From: CAZKTF01 sp964555565
GTDB taxonomy: Bacteria; Planctomycetota; JAJSAM01; JAKLKS01
Assembly (NCBI GenBank): GCA_964555565.1
Contig: CAZKTF010000019.1
Coordinates: 1-27,904, forward strand
DNA: 27,904 nucleotides
Direction of reading: 5' to 3'
Both the position numbers and the translations under genes were made by a program. The notes beneath the pieces were generated by a model. The model had not been told where the DNA came from. It worked only from the letters and a program-made list of their open reading frames with translations, and ran no database searches. Of the stretch, positions 8,995 through 15,428 are shown piece by piece; the stretch's first letter is position 1; every line of letters starts with the position of its first letter.

Positions 8995-9965
8995 TAGGGG
9001 ATCCGCGTCGTCCTCTGGACCACGTGGGAGCCGATGGGCACCTCGCCGGCGCCCCCGAGCTTGACCCAGTAGAGGTCGAGGTCCGTGACGAGTTCCGAGT
9101 CCTCGAGCCGCCCGTCCTCCAGCCGGATCTTCGCGAACCCCCGGCAGGTCCCCTTCCCGAGCCGGAGCATCGCGCGGGTCTGGTCCAGGGCCTGGCTCCT
9201 GGCGGGCCGGGGCGCCCCCTCCGGGGGATCGAGGGAGACCTCCCCCTCCATGTCCACCCGCGCCACGCCGTCCTTCACCTCTGCCACGCGCGAGGTCCCC
9301 ACGTAGTAGAGGAAGCCCGGGAGCGCCAGGGTCTGGGGAAGCGGGCCGATGCGCTTGTAGGGCCATGTCTCCCCCGCGGCGACCGGGTGCGCGGGCACGA
9401 GCAGGAGCGCCTCGAACTGGCTGCGGAGGTTCGGCTCGTCGCTGTAGGCCGCGAACCGCCCGCGCAGCGGGGAGTCCGCGGGCAGCCCCTCGAACATCCG
9501 CTCCTGGAGCCGATCGAGACCGTCCAGGCGCGAGCAGTGCCCCGAGGGCTGCATCCGCGGGTAGACCTCGCCCCCCACCATCTGCTTGAAGACCTCGACC
9601 ATGGGCCCGTAGTCCGGGTTCCGCATCGCCTCCTCGGAGGCCTTCGGGTCCGAGGTGTCGAAGCGCAGCGCCTCCCCGGCCGGCATCCCCGGGAGGGAGA
9701 GGGCGCAGCGGATCCCCTCGATCCGCACGCGGTTCTGGGAGACCCCCGGGAGCTCGGACTCGGTCGCCTCCCGCGTCGTCATCTCCGTGCTGAACTCGAC
9801 CGGCTCGCCGGACCACCGGGCGCCCTTCCCCTCGAGGACGTAGCGGTAGGCGCGGGCCTCGCCCTCCTTCCACCGGTAGGAGAGGTCGGTCCCGCCGCCG
9901 CAGGCCGCGAGCAGGGGGGCGAGGAGGACCAGGACCGCCGCGGCGGGGGACGGGGGGGCGATCAC
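8994..9965 (-). CDS. putative lipoprotein, function unknown
   Basis: 323 residues from a GTG at 9965. A hydrophobic stretch (VLVLLAPLLAACGGG) ends in the lipobox L19-A-A-C22, so it is probably lipid-anchored. The n-region carries no lysine or arginine and there is no clear ribosome site, so the start is uncertain. The frame runs on upstream only as a shadow of the preceding gene. The mature part begins TDLSYRWKEGEARAYRYVLEGKG and seems beta-rich throughout. This resembles the exported beta proteins in which a test substance's strand order is written as G-x-x-x-x-Y-x-Y. I cannot name a family. It lies 20 bases after the repeat lipoprotein on the same strand, so the pair is probably co-transcribed. 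Both have a similar large beta C-terminal part and may be distant relatives. Confidence 0.78.
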   Translation of the reverse strand: MIAPPSPAAAVLVLLAPLLAACGGGTDLSYRWKEGEARAYRYVLEGKGARWSGEPVEFSTEMTTREATESELPGVSQNRVRIEGIRCALSLPGMPAGEALRFDTSDPKASEEAMRNPDYGPMVEVFKQMVGGEVYPRMQPSGHCSRLDGLDRLQERMFEGLPADSPLRGRFAAYSDEPNLRSQFEALLLVPAHPVAAGETWPYKRIGPLPQTLALPGFLYYVGTSRVAEVKDGVARVDMEGEVSLDPPEGAPRPARSQALDQTRAMLRLGKGTCRGFAKIRLEDGRLEDSELVTDLDLYWVKLGGAGEVPIGSHVVQRTTRIP

Positions 9966-9985
9966 CGGGCCCAGGGGAGGCGCGT

Positions 9986-11338
9986 CTACTTCACGAGCTC
10001 CGAGGTGGCCGCCACGGTGACCTGGATCTCCATCGGCTCGTCGCCGCCCATCGGGTTCGGGATCTCGAGGTCCAGGGCCATCGTGACCTTCGACTTCGAA
10101 GGGCTCCCCGCGCGCACGTCGAACGTGCTCTCGCCCGTCACGACGCCCTTCTTCACCTTGACCTGCTTCGCCATCTCGGCCGCCATCGCGGCCTGCGGGT
10201 CGTCGGGGTCCGCCGCCGCGGCGCCCGCGGGGGCCGCAGAAGCGGTCGCCGTGCCCTCCATCTTCAGCACGGCGGTCTTCGTCGCCTCGTCCCAGGACGA
10301 GACGGTGTTCTTCCCCTTGAAGGCGAGCTGCCCCAGCGGCGAGGCGAGGCCGCCGGTCGCGTCCCAGGAGAGCCCCGCGCGCACCGGGTCCGAGGGGAAG
10401 CCGCCGAAGACCCCCTCGAGGAGCGCGGCGACCTGGGGGGCCTCGCCGCCGTCCTTCCCCTCGGGCGCCTTGACCGCCACGATCTTCCCGTCCCGGGAGA
10501 GGCCGAGACGGAAGGACTTCCCCGCGAGGCGGGTGAGCGCCAGGACCTCCGACGCCCCCGGGTTGCCCTGGAGGGAATCGAGCGTCTCCGGCTTGCGCGT
10601 GTCGAAGGCCGTCTCCATCCCCATGGCGGGCATCTCGACCTTGCCGTCCACGGCCTCGACCGCGATCTCGATCACCCCGCTCCCGTCCGCGTTCGCCTCC
10701 ACCACCTTCTGCCTGCCGGTCACCGTGGCGGTGGTGGTCATGTAGGGGGAGTCCGGGCTCATCGTCGGGATGACGATGGAGGTCGTGATCGTGCTGCGCC
10801 GGGCCGCGCTCTCCCCGAGGCGGAACTTCCGCTCGAGCCGGTCGGGGGGCGGGGGGGGAGGAGGTGCGGGGGCCTTCGCGGCCGCCGCGGATTCCTTCGC
10901 CGCGCGGGCCGCGTCGATGGCGGCGGCCTCCTTCGCGAGGCGCTCCTCCTCGGCTCCCTCGTCGGGCTCCCGCGCGTTCCCGAAGATCGAGAGCCCCTTC
11001 GGCCAGGGGTTGAGGCCCAGGGACGCGGTGCCCTTCGCCCTGCGCGGCTTCGGGAAGGGATTGAGCCCCAGGTCGGAGTTGCCCTTCGGGTTCATCGCCT
11101 TCGGGAAGGGGTTGAGGCCCACGGAGGAGGTCCCGTACCGGTGCGGTGCCGTGGCGAAGGGGTCGAGGCCGAGGGAGGAGCTCTTCCCGGGGTTGATGGC
11201 ATGCGGGAACGGGTTCAGCCCGACCGAGCTGCTCCCCTCCGGGTGCATCGCCTCCGGGCGCGGGTCGAGCCCCAGGGAGGTGCAGCCCGCGAGCGCGACG
11301 GCCGCGGTCGCGGCGAGGACGAGGCGACGGGCGTGCAT
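9986..11338 (-). CDS. lipoprotein with six N-terminal 17-residue repeats
   Basis: 450 residues. Signal MHARRLVLAATAAVALAGC with lipobox L-A-G-C19. The ATG at 11338 is preceded by GGAGGAGGG. Residues 21-122 are six tandem 17-residue repeats, for example SVGLNPFPHAINPGKSS and SVGLNPFPKAMNPKGNS, with core (S/D)(L/V)GL(D/N)P(F/R/W). An alanine-rich charged helix and a run of seven prolines (about 155-161) act as a spacer. The remaining 280 residues are a beta-rich domain (KFRLGESAARRSTITTS..., MPAMGMETAFDTRKPE). The layout of lipid anchor, repeat stalk, linker and soluble domain suggests a surface-displayed protein spanning some distance from the membrane. Function unknown. Confidence 0.82.
   Translation of the reverse strand: MHARRLVLAATAAVALAGCTSLGLDPRPEAMHPEGSSSVGLNPFPHAINPGKSSSLGLDPFATAPHRYGTSSVGLNPFPKAMNPKGNSDLGLNPFPKPRRAKGTASLGLNPWPKGLSIFGNAREPDEGAEEERLAKEAAAIDAARAAKESAAAAKAPAPPPPPPPDRLERKFRLGESAARRSTITTSIVIPTMSPDSPYMTTTATVTGRQKVVEANADGSGVIEIAVEAVDGKVEMPAMGMETAFDTRKPETLDSLQGNPGASEVLALTRLAGKSFRLGLSRDGKIVAVKAPEGKDGGEAPQVAALLEGVFGGFPSDPVRAGLSWDATGGLASPLGQLAFKGKNTVSSWDEATKTAVLKMEGTATASAAPAGAAAADPDDPQAAMAAEMAKQVKVKKGVVTGESTFDVRAGSPSKSKVTMALDLEIPNPMGGDEPMEIQVTVAATSELVK
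10973..11278 (-). repeat. six tandem 51-bp coding repeats
   Basis: They encode the six 17-residue units of the lipoprotein (core GLNPFPxAxNP). The DNA units share GGGxTTGAGxCCCA-type segments on the plus strand but have diverged, so they are old protein repeats and not recent slippage products. Confidence 0.75.
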
Positions 11339-11401
11339 GGAAGGGACCCTCCTCCAAGGACTTCCGGAAGCATACCGCGCCGGGCCTCGCGCGGTCGCGG
11401 G

Positions 11402-13495
11402 TTACCCGCCCGCGGGGGCCCCTCCCCCGGGGGCGCCTCCTCCCTCCCCCGCCAGCCGGAGGAACTCCTCCTCCGAGAGCACCGGGAGGCCCAGCCTCCG
11501 GGCCTTCTCGAGCTTGCTCCCGGCGTCCTCCCCGGCCACCACGAACCCGGTCTTCCGGGAGATCGAGCCGATGGCCTTCCCCCCGAGCCGCCGCACGAGG
11601 GCCTCGGCCTCCTCCCGGGGGAGCCGGGAGAGGGTCCCCGTGAACACCACGGTCTTCCCCGCGAAGGGGCCCGCGGGAGGCGGCGGCTTCTCGGGGGGCG
11701 GCTCGATCCCCGCCTCCCCCCGCAGGCGCGCGAGGACGCGGCGGTTCCGCTCCTCCCGGAAGAACCCGTGGACGGAGGCGGCCACGACCTCACCCACGTC
11801 GGGGACGCCGAGGAGCGCCTCGGGCGCGGCCTCCGCGACGGCGTCCAGCGTGCGGAAGTGGCGGGCCAGGTCGCGCGCGGTGGCCTCCCCCACGTGGCGG
11901 ATCCCGAGGGCCAGGAGGAAGCGGGGCAGCGTCACGCCCCGCCGGCTCCTCTCGAGGGCCGCGAGGAGGTTGTCGGCGCTCTTCTCGGCCATCCGCTCCA
12001 GGCCGGCGAGGGTCTCCCGGGTGAGGAGGTAGAGGTCGGCCGGGTCCTTCACGAGGCCCCGGTCCACGAGCTGGTCGATGAGCCTGTCCCCCAGGCCCTC
12101 GATGTCCATCGCCAGCCGGGACGCGAACAGGCCGATGCGCCCCTTCACCTGCGCCGGGCAGGCGATGTTCGTGCAGTAGGAGAGCGGCTCGTCGTGGGTG
12201 AGCTCCACGGCGGCGCCGCAGACGGGACAGGCCTCAGGCCACTCGAAGGGGCGGGCGTCCCCGGGCCGGCGCTCCCGGATCACCTGGACGACCTTCGGGA
12301 TGACGTCGCCGGCCCGCTCCACGACCACCGCGTCCCCCGCGCGGACGTCGAGCCGGCGGACCTCCTCCTGGTTGTGGAGCGAGGCGTTGGCGACGGTCAC
12401 CCCGCCGATGCGGACGGGCTCCAGCTCGGCCACCGGCGTGAGGGCCCCCGTGCGCCCGACCTGGACCCGGATGTTGCGCACGACCGTCGTGGCCTGCCGC
12501 GGGGGGAACTTGTAGGCGACGGCCCAGCGCGGGGAGCGCGTCCTGCTCCCGAGCCGCTCCTGGAGGGCGAGGTCGTCCACCTTGAACACGACCCCGTCCA
12601 CCTCGAAGGGGAGCGAGTCGCGGGCCGCCTCCGCCTCCCGCGCGAAGGCCGCCGCGGCGTCCACCCCCTCGCAGCGGCGGGTCCCCGGGGGCACCGGGAG
12701 GCCCCAGTCCCGGAACGCCGCGAGGAGTTCCGCCTGCGAGCGGGGCGCGCCCTCCGCCTCGATCTGCCCCGCGCCGTAGAACACGATGCGCAGCGGGCGC
12801 GTGGCCGTGACCGCGGGGTCCTTCTGCTTGAGGGAGCCCGCGGTGAAGTTCCGCGGGTTGGCCTTCCCCTCCTCCCCGCGCTCCTGGAGGTCCCGGTTGA
12901 GGCGCTCGAAGTCGCCCTTCTCCATGTAGGCCTCGCCGCGGGCCTCGAGCAGCCGGGGCACGGGGCGCCGGGAGCCGTCCAGCGGGCGGCGCACGGCCTC
13001 GATCGTGAGGAGGTTCTGCGTGACGTCCTCCCCCTGGAAGCCGTCCCCGCGGGTGAGCCCGAGCTCGCAGGTCCCGTCGCGGAAGATCACCTCGACGGCC
13101 ACGCCGTCCATCTTGGGCTCCGCGTGGCAGGCGAGGGTGCGCCCCGGCTCCCCGAGGTACGACTCGCGGACCCGCTTGTCCCACTCGCGCAGCTCCTCCT
13201 CCCCGAAGACGTTGTCGAGGGACACCATCGGGACGCGGTGCGGGCGCGTGGCGAAGGCCTTCGAGAGGTCGCTCCCCGGGCGCTGCGTCGGGGACTCCGG
13301 CGTGACGAGCGCCGGCCAGCGCGCCTCGAGGTCCGCCAGCTCCCGGAAGCGCACGTCGTACTCGGCGTCGGCGATGGTCGGGGCGTTGAGGACGTGGTAC
13401 CGGTAGTCGTGGCCCCGGATCTCACGGCGCAGCGCGGTGGCGCGGAGGCGGACCTCCTCCGGGACGGGGTCGCGGGGGCGGAGGTCCTCGGGCAC
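11402..13495 (-). CDS. ligA: NAD-dependent DNA ligase LigA
   Basis: 697 residues, full length. It seals nicks in replication and repair using NAD+. In order: domain Ia with HDYRYHVLNAPTIADAEYD (29-47), the adenylated lysine K128 in AEPKMDG (125-131), and TRGDGFQGEDVTQNLLTI (148-165). Next come RGEAYM, FEVDGVVFKVD, and the OB fold with YKFPPRQATT and GRTGALTPVAELEPV. The zinc ligands are C423, C426, C441 and C446. Helix-hairpin-helix repeats (about 500-600) follow, and a BRCT domain (FAGKTVVFTGTLSRL..., 613-690). The start is a GTG 10 bases past the queA stop, with TAGGAT 7 bases upstream. Co-transcription with queA is likely. Confidence 0.97.
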   Translation of the reverse strand: MPEDLRPRDPVPEEVRLRATALRREIRGHDYRYHVLNAPTIADAEYDVRFRELADLEARWPALVTPESPTQRPGSDLSKAFATRPHRVPMVSLDNVFGEEELREWDKRVRESYLGEPGRTLACHAEPKMDGVAVEVIFRDGTCELGLTRGDGFQGEDVTQNLLTIEAVRRPLDGSRRPVPRLLEARGEAYMEKGDFERLNRDLQERGEEGKANPRNFTAGSLKQKDPAVTATRPLRIVFYGAGQIEAEGAPRSQAELLAAFRDWGLPVPPGTRRCEGVDAAAAFAREAEAARDSLPFEVDGVVFKVDDLALQERLGSRTRSPRWAVAYKFPPRQATTVVRNIRVQVGRTGALTPVAELEPVRIGGVTVANASLHNQEEVRRLDVRAGDAVVVERAGDVIPKVVQVIRERRPGDARPFEWPEACPVCGAAVELTHDEPLSYCTNIACPAQVKGRIGLFASRLAMDIEGLGDRLIDQLVDRGLVKDPADLYLLTRETLAGLERMAEKSADNLLAALERSRRGVTLPRFLLALGIRHVGEATARDLARHFRTLDAVAEAAPEALLGVPDVGEVVAASVHGFFREERNRRVLARLRGEAGIEPPPEKPPPPAGPFAGKTVVFTGTLSRLPREEAEALVRRLGGKAIGSISRKTGFVVAGEDAGSKLEKARRLGLPVLSEEEFLRLAGEGGGAPGGGAPAGG

Positions 13496-13505
13496 GGGGC
13501 CGATC

Positions 13506-14567
13506 CTAGAGAACCAGCATCGCGTCGCCGTAGGAGAAGAAGCGGTAGCGCTCCCGGACCGCCTCGGCGTAGGCGGCCCGCGTCGCCTCCACCCCCGCGA
13601 AGGCCATGACGAGGGCGAGCAGCGTCGAGCGCGGGAGGTGGAAGTTCGTGAGCAGGGCGTCCACGGCGAGGAACCGGTACCCCGGGAGGACGAAGAGCGC
13701 GGTCGAGCCCTCGCCGGGGACGGGGAGCCCGTCCGCGGAGGCGGCGGCCGCGGCCTCGAGCGTGCGGACGGCGGTCGTGCCCACGGCGACGACGCGGCCT
13801 CCCGCGGCGCGCGTCCGCCGGACCGCCTCCGCCGCCTCCGGGGGGACGCGCCAGCGCTCCTCGTGCATCCGGTGCTCCTCGACCCGCGCCGTCTTCACCG
13901 GGCGGAAGGTCCCGGGTCCGACGGCGAGCGTGACGGAGGCGGTGACGAGACCCCGGGCCCGGCAGGCCTCGAGGAGCGCCGGGGTGAAGTGGAGCCCCGC
14001 CGTCGGGGCCGCCACGGCCACCGGGTCCCGCGCGTAGACGGTCTGGTAGCGCTCCCGGTCCGCGGCGTCCCGCGGGTCCCCGTCGCGGGCGCGCCGGACG
14101 TAGGGGGGGAGCGGGACGCGCCCCGCCGCCGCGGCCATCGCCCGGACGTCCGGCGTCCCCTCGAAGCGCAGCACCCACTCCCCGCCGCCGTGCCGCCCCT
14201 CCAGAACCGCCGCGGCGCCCGGGGCCCGGTCCACCGAGAGCCGCTCCCCCGGCCGGAGCTTGTTGTGGGCGTTGACCATGGCCACCCACCTGCGCGGGTC
14301 CGCCCCGGGCGCGGGCTCGAGGAGGAGCGCGTCGAACCTCCCCCCCGTCGCGCGGCGGAGGTCGAGGCGCGCGGGGAGCACCCGCGCGTCGTTCAGGACG
14401 AGGAGGTCCCCGGGGGAAAGGAGACCGGGGAGGTCCCGGAACCCCCGGTGCTCGACCGCGCCGGTCCCGCGCCCGAGGACCAGCAGCCGCGACCCGTCCC
14501 GCTCCGCCGCCGGCTCCTGCGCGATCAGGTCCCCCGGCAGCGCGTAGTCCAGCTCCTCGATCCGCAC
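13506..14567 (-). CDS. queA: tRNA preQ1(34) S-adenosylmethionine ribosyltransferase-isomerase QueA
   Basis: 353 residues. QueA transfers the ribosyl group of SAM to preQ1 in tRNA to give epoxyqueuosine. Signature segments are DYALPGDLIAQEPAAERDGS near the N-terminus and LLVLNDARVLPARL. The middle has VAAPTAGLHFTPALL, TLAVGPGTFRPVK and EEHRMHEERW. The C-terminus has GTTAVRTLEAA, TNFHLPRSTLLALVMAFAG and RYRFFSYGDAML. I start at the GTG at 14567 (VRIEELDYALPG), where family similarity begins. The frame is open 53 codons further, but that part overlaps clpS antisense. TATCCT lies 6 bases before the GTG and there is no Shine-Dalgarno. It is first gene of a queA-ligA unit and divergent from clpS. 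Confidence 0.96.
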   Translation of the reverse strand: MRIEELDYALPGDLIAQEPAAERDGSRLLVLGRGTGAVEHRGFRDLPGLLSPGDLLVLNDARVLPARLDLRRATGGRFDALLLEPAPGADPRRWVAMVNAHNKLRPGERLSVDRAPGAAAVLEGRHGGGEWVLRFEGTPDVRAMAAAAGRVPLPPYVRRARDGDPRDAADRERYQTVYARDPVAVAAPTAGLHFTPALLEACRARGLVTASVTLAVGPGTFRPVKTARVEEHRMHEERWRVPPEAAEAVRRTRAAGGRVVAVGTTAVRTLEAAAAASADGLPVPGEGSTALFVLPGYRFLAVDALLTNFHLPRSTLLALVMAFAGVEATRAAYAEAVRERYRFFSYGDAMLVL

Positions 14568-14634
14568 GGGGGAAGGATACGGGGCCCGGCGCCGGTCGCT
14601 TCCTCCCGGGGGTCGCCCGGGGGAGAATCCGGGG

Positions 14635-14922
14635 ATGGCGCCGATCACGATCACGAAGACCCGGGAGGAGACCGACGCGCGGCTCGCGCGGCCCTGGAAC
14701 GTCGTGGTGCACGACGACCCGATCAACCTGATGGTCTACGTGACCCACGTCTTCATGCGGGTGTTCGGCTACCCCCGGGAGAGGGCCGAGCGGCACATGC
14801 TGGAGGTGCACCGCCAGGGGCGGTCCGTCCTCTGGACCGGGGGGCGCGAGCAGGCCGAGGTCCACGTGATGAAGCTCCACGCGGCCGCGCTCCAGGCCAC
14901 GCTCGAGCAGGTGGACGCGTGA
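14635..14922 (+). CDS. clpS: ATP-dependent Clp protease adaptor ClpS
   Basis: 95 residues, normal length. ClpS binds N-degron substrates and delivers them to ClpA or ClpC with ClpP in the cytoplasm. The core PWNVVVHDDPINLMVYVTHVF (about 20-40) holds the substrate-pocket DDPxN. It is followed by VFGYPRERAERHMLEVHRQGRSVLWTGGREQAEVHVMKLH, the rest of the fold. The short N-terminal extension is typical. Its stop codon is overlapped by the next gene (GTGA), so the two are translationally coupled. GAGAAT lies 6 bases before the ATG. No clp ATPase or protease gene is in view. Confidence 0.95.
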   Translation: MAPITITKTREETDARLARPWNVVVHDDPINLMVYVTHVFMRVFGYPRERAERHMLEVHRQGRSVLWTGGREQAEVHVMKLHAAALQATLEQVDA

Positions 14923-15422
14923 GAGGGCCCCGCGTCGAGCGCGCCAGGGGCGGGGCCACGATCTTCCGGGAGATGCCTTTCATCCTCGTCCTCGCGCTCC
15001 GCCAGCTCCCCCTGGTGCTGGCGGAGGACGCCCCGGGGGTCCGCGAGCGCCTCTTCCCCACCCCCTACCCGAAGGACCCACGCCGCACGGAGGAGTGGCG
15101 CCGCCACGCCCTCCCGGACCTCCTCCACCTCTTCGCCTCGGCGCGCGAGATCGTGGAGCGGGACCTCGGCACGCTGCGCCGCGAGCGGTTCCCCGGCCGG
15201 AACTGGCGGCTCGAGATCCCCGCGCGCCACCTCCAGGCCTGGCTCTCCGCGCTGGCCGCCGGACGCGTCGCGCTCGGGACCGCGCACGCCGTGGAGGCCG
15301 ACGACATGGAGGGCCCCTTCCCCGCGGAGATCCGGACCGAGCGGGACCGGGCCATCCTCCTCATCCAGCTCCTGGCGGAGGCCCAGGCGATGCTGATCGA
15401 GGGGGCGGAGCGGGGGCGGTAG
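14919..15422 (+). CDS. DUF2017-like protein coupled to clpS
   Basis: 167 residues from a GTG overlapping the clpS stop by four bases. Landmarks are EMPFILVLALRQLPLVLAEDAPGVRERLFPTPYPKDPRRTEEWRRHALPDLL in the first half and ARHLQAWLSALAAGRVALGTAHAVEADDM in the second. Both match my memory of DUF2017, which is usually found next to clpS in Actinobacteria, where it follows the adaptor gene. The function is not established. Coupling to clpS suggests a role in N-degron proteolysis. All-helical, no signal peptide, cytoplasmic. It converges with the following minus-strand gene with only 6 bases between the stops. Confidence 0.8.
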   Translation: MRGPRVERARGGATIFREMPFILVLALRQLPLVLAEDAPGVRERLFPTPYPKDPRRTEEWRRHALPDLLHLFASAREIVERDLGTLRRERFPGRNWRLEIPARHLQAWLSALAAGRVALGTAHAVEADDMEGPFPAEIRTERDRAILLIQLLAEAQAMLIEGAERGR

Positions 15423-15428
15423 TCACGC

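Noticed and set aside
9965..9986. Translational overlap between the two lipoprotein genes
   Set aside because: The stop of the first and the chosen GTG of the second are separated by 20 bases; no in-frame earlier start was found to make them overlap.
8994..11357. A single 787-codon minus-strand fusion of both lipoprotein regions
   Set aside because: The upstream half of that frame is an out-of-frame shadow of the 450-residue repeat lipoprotein; only the part after 9965 has lipoprotein character.
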